From Ichthyophis bannanicus (lineage: Eukaryota > Chordata > Amphibia > Gymnophiona > Ichthyophiidae), in NCBI GenBank assembly GCA_033557465.1, contig JAWIIG010000039.1, forward strand, positions 2,480,001 to 2,544,000: DNA of 64,000 bases. The letters run 5' to 3'. The translations under genes were made by a program, and so were the position numbers. The notes under the pieces were generated by a model. The model worked only from the letters and a program-made list of their open reading frames with translations. It made no database searches and was not told the DNA's origin. Positions 49,874 through 60,888 of this stretch are shown in pieces; the stretch's first letter is position 1, and each line of letters starts with the position of its first letter.

Positions 49874-50727
49874 GCATAGTTACTCACCTGTAACAGGTGA
49901 TCTCCGGGAACAGCAGGAATTTAGTCTTCACATATGGGTATAGTCAGTACCGACGGAGCCTGCGCGGGAACGCTCCCCAGCGTCCAATTAGAAAGCTTTT
50001 AGGAGCATCCCACAGCACCTGCGTGCTGCCTTCCCGCCTTTCCCAACTGCCTCTCTCCAGTTGAGTTTTAAAGCTGAGAAAAAGAGAGAGAGAGAGAGGG
50101 AAAGAAAAGAAAAGAGAGAGATAGAGAGATACAACTCCTAGGGGAGGTGGGTGGGTTGTGAAGACTAAATTCCTGCTGTTCCCGGAGATCACCTGTTATG
50201 GGTGAGTAACTATGCTATCTCCAGGAACAAGCAGGAATGTAGTCTTCACATGTGGGGACTCCCGAGCTACAGATGCCTGGGAGAGACCCCAGAAGTTGTG
50301 TGCCCCTGTGAAAGGGCTCCACTTCCCCCATGGATCTCTGGCATCCTAATGGGGATAGTGGGTAGGAGTTGATTAAGTATGGAACAGATGTTGTAGAACA
50401 GCCTGACCAAACAAGGCATCCTGGCGGGAGTCCTTGTCTAAGCAGTAATGGGCTGAGAAGGTATGAACCGAGGCCCAAGTAGCTGCTCAACAGATGTCGT
50501 TGATAAACACAGAGTGTAGATCAGCCATTGAGGCTGCCATGGCTCTCACATTGTGAGCTGTGACATGGCCTTCCAGAGAAAGGTTCTTACTCTGATAGAT
50601 AAAAGAAATACACTGTGCAATCCAGTTGGACAATGTTCTCTTGGAGACTGGAAGTCCCAAATGAGAAGGATCGAAAGCAACAAAGAGTTGAGAGGACTTT
50701 CTATGTTGCTGTGTCCTTTGTAAATAA
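49874..50727 (-). mobile_element. DIRS copy D9, right end and recombinase C-terminus
   Basis: Right end GCATAGTTACTCACC at 49874, with ICR to about 50255 (GTGAGTAACTATGC joined to TATCTCCAGGAACAAGCAGG). Beyond it, minus-strand recombinase codons HVTAHNVRAMAASMADL-type and TFSAHYCLDK at about 50430-50590, then the SIWVADC-type region. At 50727 D8 is inserted. D9 belongs to the D1/D2 subfamily. The rest of D9 lies beyond the window. Confidence 0.82.
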
Positions 50728-51240
50728 AGAGTAGTTACTCACCTGTAACAGGTGTTCTCCAGGAGCAGCAGGAATCAGTCCTCACATATGGGTGACGTCG
50801 GAGCCGACGGAGCCCCCGTGCGGAGCATTTCCCCAGCTTTCAAAGAAAGCCTTTGGGAATGCAGCGCGCATGCGCTGTCCCCTTCCCGCCCAAGGGTGCC
50901 ATCTTGCTCAGTCTGATGACATAGCTAAAAGACAGCAAAAACCAAAATAAACCATATGACCGCAACTCCAAGGGGAGGAGGGAGGGTTGTGAGGACTGAT
51001 TCCTGCTGCTCCTGGAGAACACCTGTTACAAGTGAGTAACTACTCTTTCTCCAGGACCAAGCAGGAAGTCAGTCCTCACATATGGGACTCCCCAGCTTAA
51101 GGCTACCGGAGACCCAAAGCTGAAAAATGAGCTCATTCTACAGCCTCAGCATGCAAGAAAAGAATCTTCTCTGATAACACCCCCAAACGGTAGGCCAACA
51201 CCAGGGCTGGAGGGTAGGTGTTGCCTAAACCCCAAAGAGA

Positions 51241-53748
51241 TTATGGAGTACCGGCCTGCCCGAAAGCACTGTCCCTGCGGGACCCCCTCTCAAGGCAGTA
51301 GTGGGCCGCAGAAGTCTGGCTTGGAGACCAAGTATCGGCCCGGCAGATGTCTGCCAACGGAACAGAGCGGAGATGAGCCACTGACGCAGCCTTTGCCCTG
51401 ACACGGTGAGCTATAACTCGACCCTGCAAGGAGAGGCCTGCTGCCCTGTAAGCCCAGGTGATACAGTCTGCTACCCATATGGACAAAGTATGCTTGGAGA
51501 CAGCCAACCCCAACTTATTGGGGTCAAAAGAGACGAAGAGCTGAACAGCCCTCCGGTGCTCCCGCGTACGGTCAAGGTAGAAGGATAATGCCCTCCTACA
51601 GTCCAGGGTATGCAAGACCATCTCAGCCCGGCTGGCATGGGGCCTCGGAAAGAAAGTTGGAAGAACCACCTCCTGATTGAGGTGGAAGGAGGAGACAACC
51701 TTTGGAAGGAACTTCGGGTGAGTCCGTAAGACTACTCTGTTCCTATAGAACCTAGTATATGGTGCATCTGACACTAGGGCCTGAAGCTCACTCACTCGCC
51801 TTGCTGAGGTAAAGGCTACCAAAAACAATGCTTTCCAGGAGAGAAAACGCAGAGGGCAAGTAGCCATAGATTCAAATGGTGGGCATGTAAGCCGTTGCAA
51901 GACCACATTTAAATCCCATTCAGGGGCAGGTGGACGCACTGGAGGCTTAAGCAAAAGCAGGCCTCTGAGGAAGCGAGCCACCAAAGGATGGCTGGAGAGA
52001 GACTGACCCTCCACTGGTGAGTGGTGTGCTGAAAAAGCACTAAGATGAACTCTAACTGAATTGGATTTAAGGCCTAGGTTGGACAGATGAAGCAAATAAT
52101 GCAGCACCACTGGTACCAGGCATGAGAAAGGATTCTCATTGTGTTGCGTACACCAGGTAGAGAATCTACGCCACTTAAGGACATAAGACTTTTGGGTGGA
52201 CTGCCTCCTAGAGGCTAAGATCACGTCCTCCACTTCCCTAGGCAGTAGTAAGTGTGCTAGAACTACCCTTCCAGCAGCCAGGCCTTCAGATTGAGGGACT
52301 GGAGATTGGGGTGTAAAAGAGATCTCTGCTCCTGAGACAGGAGATCTGGTTGCATCCCCAGAGGAAGAGGAGTGTCCACCGCTAGTTGTAAAAGAAGCGG
52401 GAACTACAGCTGTCGTGGCCATCTGGGGGCCACCAGAATTACCGAGGCCCTGTCCCGGAGCACTTTGAACAGTGTCTGGGGTACTAGAGGCATGGGAGGA
52501 AAGGCATATATGAGGCCTGTAGACCACGGAATGAGAAACGCATCCGCTGCTAATCTGAGAGGATGCGGTTGTCTGGAGCAGAATCTGGGCAGTTGACGGT
52601 TCAGAGGACTGGCAAAGAGATCGATGGTTGGAAGACCCCATCTCAGGAAGATCTGTTGAACCACTAAAGGATTCAACTGCCATTCGTGCGGCTGCAGGAT
52701 CCTGCTCAATCTGTCCATCAGGTAATTCTCCTGACCTGGAAGATAGACCGCTTTGAGAAGAATGCCATGATTGACTGCCCAGGAGCACAGTTTCTGCACT
52801 TCCTGACATAGAAGGCGGGACCCTGTGCCCCCTTGTTTGTTCACATAGAACATAGCAACTTGATTGTCCGTCTGAACCAAGACGGACTGGTGAGAGATGA
52901 GATGGGAGAAAGTTCTCAGGGCTAAGAGGATAGCTCTCAGTTCTAAGAGATTGATCTGCTGTGCGGCCTCCCAAGGAGACCACAGGCCTTGAGTACATGC
53001 TCCCTGGCAATGTGCACCCCAACCTTGAAGAGAAGCATCGGTTGTCAGCACCTGAGAGTGTGGAGGTGTCTGAAAAAACACCCCTTGCACCAGATTTGGA
53101 AGATGAAGCCACCACTGTAGAGAAGACTCTAGTAGTGTGGACACCCTCACTCTGTCCATGAGGTTTCCCGTGGCTTGGTGCCACTGAGTTCTGAGGCCCC
53201 ATTGAGCCGGCCTCATGTGTAGACGGGCATTTGGAGTCGCATGGACAGTGGAAGCCATGTGGACTAAGAGCCTCAGGAATTGCCTGGTGGAGACCAGAGA
53301 ATTGCAGTGGAACTGACTGGCCAGATCCATCAAACTGTGTGCCCTGTCTATGGGAAGAAAGGCCTTTGCCTGAAAGGTGTCCAGTCTTGCTCCTATGAAC
53401 TCCATGTTCTGTGAAGGGTGCAAAGTGGACATTGCGAAATTTATAACAAAGCCCAGATGCTGCAGCAGAGCGACAGTGCGGAGGGTGGCTTGATTGGTCT
53501 CTTGTGGGGACTGACCCCTGATAAGCCAGTTGTCCAGGTATGGAAAGACGAAAAGGCCTTGAATCCTGAGGTAGGCCGCCACCACCGCCAGGCACTTGGT
53601 GAATACCCTGGGGGCGGAGGTTAGGCCAAAAGGCAGTACTCTGTACTGGTAATGGTTTCCTCCCACTACAAATCTGAGGTATTGTCTGTGGTCTGGATGA
53701 ATGAGGATGTGAGTATAAGCATCCTTTAAATCTAAGGAGCATAGCCAA
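51241..53748 (-). CDS. D8 tyrosine recombinase, intact, with long overlapping upstream frame
   Basis: 835 open codons. Recombinase C-terminal part: LLPREVEDVILASRRQSTQK, VRVHLSAFSAHHSPVEGQS, SARRVSELQALVSDAPYTRF (Arg), HTLDCRRALSFYLDRTREH, IAHRVRAKAASVAHLRSVPL (His-x-x-Arg), RADTW (Trp) and SAAHYCLERGS (Tyr). All catalytic residues are in one frame, unlike in D3. The upstream ~480 codons overlap RT and RNase H in the -1 frame relative to RT and stay open up to the CR1 insertion. The upstream part resembles the equivalent frames in D3, D5 and D6. Confidence 0.82.
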   Translation of the reverse strand: MAMLLRFKGCLYSHPHSSRPQTIPQICSGRKPLPVQSTAFWPNLRPQGIHQVPGGGGGLPQDSRPFRLSIPGQLAYQGSVPTRDQSSHPPHCRSAAASGLCYKFRNVHFAPFTEHGVHRSKTGHLSGKGLSSHRQGTQFDGSGQSVPLQFSGLHQAIPEALSPHGFHCPCDSKCPSTHEAGSMGPQNSVAPSHGKPHGQSEGVHTTRVFSTVVASSSKSGARGVFSDTSTLSGADNRCFSSRLGCTLPGSMYSRPVVSLGGRTADQSLRTESYPLSPENFLPSHLSPVRLGSDGQSSCYVLCEQTRGHRVPPSMSGSAETVLLGSQSWHSSQSGLSSRSGELPDGQIEQDPAAARMAVESFSGSTDLPEMGSSNHRSLCQSSEPSTAQILLQTTASSQISSGCVSHSVVYRPHICLSSHASSTPDTVQSAPGQGLGNSGGPQMATTAVVPASFTTSGGHSSSSGDATRSPVSGAEISFTPQSPVPQSEGLAAGRVVLAHLLLPREVEDVILASRRQSTQKSYVLKWRRFSTWCTQHNENPFSCLVPVVLHYLLHLSNLGLKSNSVRVHLSAFSAHHSPVEGQSLSSHPLVARFLRGLLLLKPPVRPPAPEWDLNVVLQRLTCPPFESMATCPLRFLSWKALFLVAFTSARRVSELQALVSDAPYTRFYRNRVVLRTHPKFLPKVVSSFHLNQEVVLPTFFPRPHASRAEMVLHTLDCRRALSFYLDRTREHRRAVQLFVSFDPNKLGLAVSKHTLSIWVADCITWAYRAAGLSLQGRVIAHRVRAKAASVAHLRSVPLADICRADTWSPSQTSAAHYCLERGSRRDSAFGQAGTP

Positions 53749-53886
53749 TCTCCCTGCTAGAGGTAGGGCAGCAGGATTCCAAGGGTAAGCATCTTGAACT
53801 TTTCCCTCTCCAGGAACTTGTTTAGATTTCGCAAGTCTAGGATGGGTCTGAGGCCTCCTGTTCGTTTTGGTACCAGAAAGTACCTA
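52404..53886 (-). pseudogene. D8 RT (partial)-RNase H-methyltransferase-like region
   Basis: 420 open codons from YQYRVLPFGLTSAPRVFTK and FVFPYLDNWLIRGQSPQE, where YLDD reads YLDN at the second catalytic Asp. RNase H LTTDASLQGWGAHCQGA, NLLELRAILLAL and VQTDNQVAMFYVNKQGG and the C-terminal TIDLFASPLNRQLPRFCSR and GLIYAFPPMPLVPQTLFK are intact. The frame ends at APRWPRQL (52404), short of relatives. The RT N-terminus is removed by the CR1 insertion at 53887. The Asp-to-Asn change would inactivate RT. Confidence 0.85.
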
Positions 53887-54040
53887 AGAATATAAGAACA
53901 TAAGATATGCCATACTGGGTCAGACTAAGGTCCATCAAGCCCAGTATTCTGTTTCCAACAGTGGCCAATCTAGGTCATATGTACCTAGCAGTTTCCACAA
54001 TGCTTGTACTGGGTCAAGCATTGATATCTTCGGTCACTTC

Positions 54041-55627
54041 TTAATAATGGTTTATGGACCTTTCCTCCAGGAACTTGTCCAAACCTTTTTTAAACCCAGC
54101 TACACTAACAGCCTTTACTACATCCTCGGGTAACAAATTCCAGAGTTTGATTACACGTTGAGTGAAAAAATATTTTCTTTTATTAGTCTTAAATAGTTTA
54201 CCCTGTAGCTTCATTGCATGTCCCCTAGTCTTTCTATATTCTGATAAGGTAAACAATCGATCTACGTTTACCCGTTCCACTCCGTTCATTAATTTATAGA
54301 CTTCTATCATATCTCCCCTCAGCCGTCTCTTTTCCAGGTTAAAGAGCCCTAACCTTTTTAGCCTTTCTTCATAGGAGTATCCTTCCATCCCCTTTACCAT
54401 TTTGGTGGCTCTTCTCTGTACCTTTTCTAAAATCGCTATATCCTTTTTAAGATACGGCGACCAGAATTGCACACAATATTCAAGGTGCGGTCTCACCATG
54501 GAACGATATAGAGGCATTATAATATCTTTTGTTTTATTTTCCATTACTTTCCTTATCATACCTAGCATTCTATTTGCTCTCTTGGCCGCCGCTGCACACT
54601 GGGCCGAGGGTTTTAACATGGTATCCACAATGATGCCTAAATCTTTTTCCTGGGTGGTGGTTCCTAATGTGGAACCTTGCATCGTGTAACCATAGTTTGG
54701 GTTGTTCTTCCCTAGGTGCGTAACCTTGCACTTGTCCACATTAAATTTCATCTGCCATTTTGATGCCCAGTCTTCCAATTTATCAAGATCCTCTTGCAAT
54801 TTTTCACAATCCTCTTGGGTTTTAACAACTTTAAATAGTTTTGTGTCATCTGCAAATTTGATAACCTCATTCGTTATTCCACTTTCCAGGTCATTTATGA
54901 ATATGTCAAAAAGCAGCGGACCCAGCACAGATCCCTGGGGTACACCACTATTCACCTTTCTCCATTGGGAATATTGGCCATTTAGCCCTACCCTCTGCTT
55001 TCTATCTTTTAACCAGTTCCCGATCCACAATAGTACACTGCCTCCTATCCCATGACTTTTTAGCTTCGCCAAAAGTCTCTGATGGGGGACCTTGTCAAAA
55101 GCTTTCTGAAAGTCCAGATACACTATATCAACCGACTCACATTTGTCTACCTGTTTATGCACACCTTCAAAAAAACATATCAGATTAGTAAGACAAGGTC
55201 TTCCTTGTCTAAAGCCATGTTGGCTGTCTCCCATTAGGCCATGACTATCTACATGCTGTGTAATTTTGTTCTTTATGATGGTTTCTACCATTTTCCCTGG
55301 TACTGACGTCAGGCTCACCGGTCTGTAATTTCCCGGGTCACCCCTGGAACCCTTTTTAAAAATTGGTGTTACGTTGGCGACCTTCCAATCTTCAGGTATT
55401 ACAGATGATTTTAATGAAAGTTCACAGATTACCAATAGCAGATCTGCAATCTCATATTTCAGTTCTTTCAACACTCTGGGATGTATACCATCCGGTCCAG
55501 GTGATTTGCTACTATTCAGTTTATCAAATAGTTGTAATATATCTTCCCAGTGTAGCGATATTTCTCTCAATTCCTCTGCAGTATCACCTTTAAATACCAC
55601 TTCAGTCTTTGGTAATGAAGAGCTTAC
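54041..55627 (-). pseudogene. CR1-A reverse transcriptase, ORF2 segment open
   Basis: 519 open codons: [97 protein letters not shown] and [10 protein letters not shown] (catalytic FADD). The C-terminal [40 protein letters not shown] and [10 protein letters not shown] ending follow. The segment itself is intact and looks young, but the full ORF2 is split by insertions, so it is called a pseudogene. Confidence 0.88.
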
Positions 55628-56320
55628 TTAACCCTCTCCTCACCAGCAACCCACTGGGCTCTTGAAGCTGCAGAAGACTACATTCAAAAACAATGGGAAG
55701 GTTATCAAAGACAGCAATAAAATACAACACTGTTCTATAGAAAATACACCAAAGCTTTAGTGGAGAGAAACTGAGAGACACACGTTCTCCCTGTTTACTC
55801 TACCTTAGTAGCCATGGCTCACTTTATTTATAGGATTCTTTTGGATGATACAGCATAATTTCACTTTATCATTATACGTCAAAGATGATGTATTTATCAT
55901 ATCGTAGGTCAACTTTATTCAATGTGGGTGAGTGTGCGGAGACATACATGGAGTCCAAGACATAACTGTTTACTGCTACATAGGTCATTATGAAGAGACA
56001 TACAGGATTCCAAGACATAATTGACCTAATTGACATAATTGTTTACTGCTGACTAGGTCGGTATGAGGAGACATACACATAACTGTTTACTGTTGACTGC
56101 TTGATATCTAATAACCCTGAGTACTACTTGATATCTACTAACCCTGAGAGTATTTTAGCTAATAGCCCTGAGACAGAGAGGCTAGAGTACAACCTGCCCT
56201 TTTCTTTATTTATGTAAACCTTCACTTAGTAAGCAAATATATGAAGTTTTATTTCTAAGCAAGGTTCTGAACAGAATTAACTCTTTCTCAGGTTTAGTCA
56301 GTCTAATAGTGTACGGTACC
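55628..56320 (-). mobile_element. About 690-bp LTR-like insertion in CR1-A
   Basis: CR1-A codons run to EDVGMLPESMYVGTG at the 56320 side and resume as [14 protein letters not shown] at 55627. The inserted piece has no ORF. On the minus strand it has a TATAAATAAAGTGAGCC segment (about 55830), a CTCTCAG-type motif and T-rich sequence, in an order like an LTR promoter/R-U5 region. Ends and target duplication could not be fixed (candidates GTAC/GTAA). A solo LTR of an endogenous retrovirus is my best guess; a non-autonomous DNA element is possible. Confidence 0.4.
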
Positions 56321-56777
56321 CTGTACCAACATACATGCTTTCAGGTAACATCCCTACATCTTCCTCAGTAAAGACCGAAGCAAAGAATTCATTCAGTCTC
56401 TCTGCTATAGCCTCGTCTCCTCTTACTGCCCCTTTTACCCCTCTATCATCTAATGGTCCAATTGACTCTCTCACAGGCCTTTTGCTACGAATGTACTTGA
56501 AAAAGTCTTTATTTCGTGTTTTTGCTTCCGTAGCAAGTTTCTTCTCAAATTCCCGCTTTGCCTGCCTTATCAATGCTTTGCATTTAACTTGCCAGTGCTT
56601 GTGCTGTTTCCAGTTTTCATCATTTGGCTCTTTTTTCCATTTCCTGAAGGTTATTTTTTTGGCAGCAACAGCCTCTCTGACCTCACCTTTAAACCATGCT
56701 GGCAGTTTTTTGGACTTTCTTCCACTTTTCTTAATGCGTGGAATACAGCTGGTCTGGGCTTCGAGGATAGTATTTTT
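56321..56777 (-). pseudogene. CR1-A linker between endonuclease and RT
   Basis: On the minus strand: ILEAQTSCIPRIKKSGRKSK, LPAWFKGEVREAVAAKKI and RQAKREFEKKLATEAKTRNK with FFKYIRSKRPVRESIGPLDD and DEAIAERLNEFFASVFTEE. Open at 56298-56573 and readable beyond. The first copy of the L1 target duplication, GAGGATAGTATTTTT, is at 56763-56777. Confidence 0.8.
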
Positions 56778-57130
56778 TTTTTTTTTTTATTGAAAGACTT
56801 CCAAAAAATACAAAGATACAAGAACCACAAAGATCTTCAAAGAGAATGCATCAGTAACAACACAACATCAGGTCATGATAGTAACCTACAATATGTCTTC
56901 ATTTTTACACGTTTATAGTAAAGAAACCAGGATCCCCACCCTCCCCCCAACCTCCCTTCCCCCCCCAAAGTCGCCCCAATCCCGGGGCCCCCCACCCCCA
57001 CCTCCCACCCCCCACCCCCCCAACTATGGCTTGCTACTGCTAGAGCGCAGGACAATGGTGGGCGAAGAGACACTCATAGGGAACAAACTTTCTGAGGGGT
57101 CGGCATATTACCTCCACTTTTCCAGCGCAA
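56778..57130 (-). other. L1 3' UTR with G-rich tract and poly-A
   Basis: Minus strand: after the ORF2 stop come clusters of G runs of three to nine (plus-strand C runs at about 56935-57020), then A-rich sequence and a poly-A adjoining the target duplication. Mammalian L1 3' UTRs carry a similar G-rich, quadruplex-prone polypurine tract. Confidence 0.72.
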
Positions 57131-58312
57131 TCACGCGCCATAACGAGAAACAAAGGGCGCCCACACCAATTCGAAGCGAGCCAAACGCATCCTACTAACC
57201 GCTACCCCCCGTTCCATAGAGTATGTATCCCACATGCGTTCCAGCCAGACCTGGAAGGAGGGGGCCAAAGCACGCTTCCATGCCGCCGCTAGGGACAGTC
57301 GGGCCGCATTCAAACCATGCCGGAGTAAGGCAAGTTGCAAAGCCCTGGCTCCCGGCACGGGGGCCCCAAAAGGAAAAATCCCCAGGTCCCAAGGGATACT
57401 CAGTCCTAGAAGCGACTGAATCCGAAATTGTACACCTCTCCAAAAGGCACAAATACGGGGACACGTCCACCAAATATGTCCCAGGGTACCCCGTTGCCCA
57501 CAGTTACGCCAACATAGGTCCCCAGCCCCGGAATACATGCGTGCTATCCGCACCGGAGTCATATACCACCGGTACAGCAATTTATAGTTCGTTTCTCGGG
57601 CATTAGTCGCTACCGAGCTCTTCCACAGGCGCGTTTCCACTGTCTCCCACTGCTGATCAGTATAAGAGAGATTCAAGTCAGCGTTCCAAAGCACCCTGTG
57701 ACGTGTGGGGCACGCCTGGGACCCCTGTAAGTGAGCGTATAGTGTCGCCACAAGACCCTTTGTAGTAGTGCACCCCTCACAGTAGCGCTCCAGATCCATC
57801 AGATCCCGAGCAACCTGGGGCCGAACGGACCTAGAATTGACCCAGTGCGTCACTTGCATATATTGATAAAGATGCCCAGCTGGGAGGTCAAATTCGTCCC
57901 GCAGGGCACGGAAGGATTGCAGCCGACCATCAGCAAAGAATTGGCCGACCCGGCTGAGGCCCAGGTGCCCCCAACGCCGAAATACTACGTCACTCAAACC
58001 CGGTGGGAAAGAGGCGTTATCAACTATAGGGGCTAAAGGGGATAGCTCCACATCACGGGGTCGAAAGTGCTGGTCCCAGCAACGGAGGGTATGAAAAACG
58101 TAGGGATTACTGGTGCACTTGCCGCGGCGAAGTTGTGGGCCAAGCCACAGCCAGTCTCCTAACCCCGCTCCCCCCGCCAAAGTCATTTCCATCTGCACCC
58201 ATCGCTTAGTGCTATCGGCGATCATCCATTCCACCCCCGCCCGACATTGCGCCGCCGCGTTAATACCAGTGTAAATTGGGCATTCCCATACCGCCAGAAC
58301 GCGTGCAGACAA
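57131..58312 (-). pseudogene. L1 ORF2 C-terminal domain
   Basis: 393 open codons after a frameshift near 58260-58310. YTGINAAAQCRAGVEWMI follows the RT, then PPGLSDVVFRRWGHLGLSRV, YKLLYRWYMTPVRIARMY and the zinc-knuckle-like CWRNCGQRGTLGHIWWTCP (C-x3-C-x7-H-x4-C), typical of L1 ORF2. Ends with FELVWAPFVSRYGA at 57131. Confidence 0.85.
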
Positions 58313-60410
58313 AAAAAACTTGCCGCGCTAATCGCGGATGACGATAATGCCACACGAACTTCATAAGCAACTGTTGCCAGGTCGCCAAGGTAGCCCGCGG
58401 GATGGAAAGCGGAAGAACCTGAAAGAAATAAAGGAAGCGGGGGACAATCACCATTTTGACTACGGCTATGCGCCCAAACCAGGAGAGAAGCAAGCTGTTC
58501 CAAACCTCTAAGTCCCGCCGGACCTGACGAAGCAGAGGATCATAGTTAGCTTTAAAAAGAGCCGCCTGTTCCGCAGTTAGGTTCACCCCTAGGTATCGCA
58601 GGGCTCCTGTCACCCAGCGAAGAGGATAAGCCTCTTTGAGCTCCGTACAAACCGCCCCAGGGACCCCAACATTCAAAATCTCTGATTTAGTGTAATTGAT
58701 TTTGAAGCCGGAGACCCGAGAGAAGTCCGCGAACAGCTGCATCACGATTGGGAGGGAAGCAGAGGGATCCACCAAGGATAGAATGATATCATCCGCGAAG
58801 AGCGCGATCCGATAGTCCGCTGGTCCAATGCGGACCCCTCGTAAACCAGGGTGATCTCGAAAGCTCTGAGCCAGAGGTTCCATCGCTAGGGCAAAGAGCA
58901 GAGGCGACAGGGGGCAACCCTGTCGTGTGCCTCTCTCCAAGAGAAAGTGTCTCGAGTATCCCCCGTTAATCCGAACGCGCGCCTGAGGCCGCTGGTAAAG
59001 GCTGCGGACCCAACCAATATAGTTAGGGCCAAAGCCCATTATCTCCAGAACACACCATAGATATCCCCAATCCACCCGGTCGAATGCTTTTTCTGCATCG
59101 ATTCCCACTAGCAACGCTGGTTGCGGGTCCCGTTGAGCCACATGAATAATCTGCAACATACGCCAAATGTTGTCGGCGGCCTGGCGACCCGGCACAAAGC
59201 CCACCTGGTCCGGGTGAACCAAGCCCGGGAGAACCCGATTCAAACGCGCAGCCAGCACAGAGGCAAAGATTTTAACGTCAACGTTTAATAAGGAGATGGG
59301 GCGATACGACGCCGCATCGTGCAAGGGTTTGCTGGGTTTGGGTATCATCACGATCAATGCCTCACGCTGGGACGGGGGAAGGGAAGCTGCCCCCAGGACC
59401 TCATTAAACAAACAGGTCAGGGATGGTGCTAGTTGCGTTCGAAACTTCTTATAGTATTCTGCCGGAAAACCATCACTACCCGGCGCACTGCCAGTTTTCA
59501 GGTGCCGGATTACATTTTCCACTTCGTCAATCGTAAATTCCGAGTCCAACTGAACCCGATCAGAGTCAGAAAGACGCGGTAGAGCGGCCCTCTGGAGATA
59601 ATCCTGCACGTGATCCCTGCCTGCGGGCTCTGCTTTATAAAGTCGCTCTAAGAAGTCAGCAAAAAGTTCACGGATCTCCCGGGAGATAACCCTTTTCTGT
59701 CCCCCAGCGTCGCGTAATTCGCGGACCACTCTCGAGGACTGCTGTTGACGTAGGAGCAAAGCCAAAAGGCGGCCAGTTTTGTTCCCATGTTCATAAAACG
59801 TTTGCCTTAATTTCCGTCGTTTGTTATCTAATTCTCTCTGCATACACGCCTCCAGATTCGCTCGAACCTGCCGCCACTGACGTAGGACCTGCCTCGACCC
59901 GGTTCGGGCCTGCTCCAAACCTAGGCGAGCAGACTCCCTCACCAAGTGATCATGTTCACGCGTCCACAGTTTGCGCGTGCGGGTTGCCTCAGCCATAAGT
60001 TGACCGCGAGCTGTGGCCTTATAGGCATCCCACACCGTGGGAAGGGGAACATCCCCAGTATCATTAAGCTCAAAGAATTCCTTAATAAAGCGGGCATGAT
60101 CCTGTACTGCACCCTGCCGCCGCAGGAACCTCGCGTCTAAGCGCCAAAGACGGCGATTCTCACTATACGTGCCGTCCGGGAGGGTAAGCCAGCACGGGGC
60201 ATGATCTGACCAAGTCAGTGCTCCAAGTCCAGCCTGTACCCTCCCGTCCATCAGGCGCTGGTCCAGTAAAAAATAATCAATGCGAGTATGGACCTGATGG
60301 ACCGGAGAGTAGTAAGTATAACCCCTCTCTTCCGCATGTGTATCTCTCCATATGTCCCGTAGACCCAAGTCAAGCATCAAGCGTTGAAGGGCTCTTGCCG
60401 ATCCCCCCAT
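58260..60410 (-). pseudogene. L1 ORF2 reverse transcriptase and endonuclease C-terminus
   Basis: 716 open codons. The end of the endonuclease (GLRDIWRDTHAEERGYTYYS, DHAPCWLTLP) precedes the RT motifs: GSAPGSDGFPAEYYKKFRTQ, DAASYRPISLLNVDVKIFAS, VGFVPGRQAADNIWRML, LVGIDAEKAFDRVDWGYLW, GTRQGCPLSPLLFALAMEPL and RIALFADDIILSL (FADD). YPLRWVTGALRYLGVNLT follows. The frame ends at MGMPNLHWY by a one-base shift. RT core motifs are intact. Confidence 0.9.
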
Positions 60411-60888
60411 TCCCCCCCCCAGCGCGACCCGTAGAATCCAAATGAGGCACTAAATGCGTGTTGCAATCCCCACCCAAAACAATGGGACCCTTTGCAAAAT
60501 CCGCCAGTAGAGCTTTCAAGCGTGTAAAAAAGGGCCCCTGACCTGTATTTGGTGCATAAACATTAGCTAAGGTTAGCAGGTGTCCGTCTAGGCGAACATT
60601 CAGGAAAAGCCACCTCCCCAGGGTATCGCGCTCTATCTCTTCAATCTGCAAGGAGAGGCTCTGGTGGAATAGTATAGCCACTCCCCGCTTTTTCCGACCC
60701 TGCGAGTCAGAGGCCACCCGCAGCTCGGTATATGGGGATCGCTTCAGCCAGCCCTGCTTGGAGTTCTGAAGATGGGTCTCCTGCAGATAAACAATGTCCC
60801 CTTGCAAAGTGCGCAATTCGGAGGACAGCAGGGACCGCTTCCTCGGGGAGTTAAGACCTTTAACATTTAAAGAGATAAAGCGCACCAT
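60370..60888 (-). pseudogene. L1 ORF2 endonuclease N-terminus
   Basis: The ATG at 60888 starts MVRFISLNVKGLNSPRKRSL, then VYLQETHLQNSK (catalytic Glu), LANVYAPNTGQGPFFTRLK and VLGGDCNTHLVPHLD. A shift in the poly-C run at about 60405-60420 (within GGGxGG codons) changes frame; the rest is in the 60410 frame. Target-nicking APE-type domain of L1. A single homopolymer change separates it from the RT frame. Confidence 0.88.

Larger units (their letters stand above)
50728..53886 (-). mobile_element. DIRS copy D8, right part, nested in D9
   Basis: Right end AGAGTAGTTACTC at 50728 and ICR to about 51090 (arm AGTGAGTAACTACTCT then TTCTCCAGGACCAAGC). Then a recombinase and RT-RNase H-MT up to the RT N-terminal region, where the CR1-A 3' end inserted (53886/53887). 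Gag and left end lie beyond 64000. Same subfamily as D3 and highly similar to it. Confidence 0.87.
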
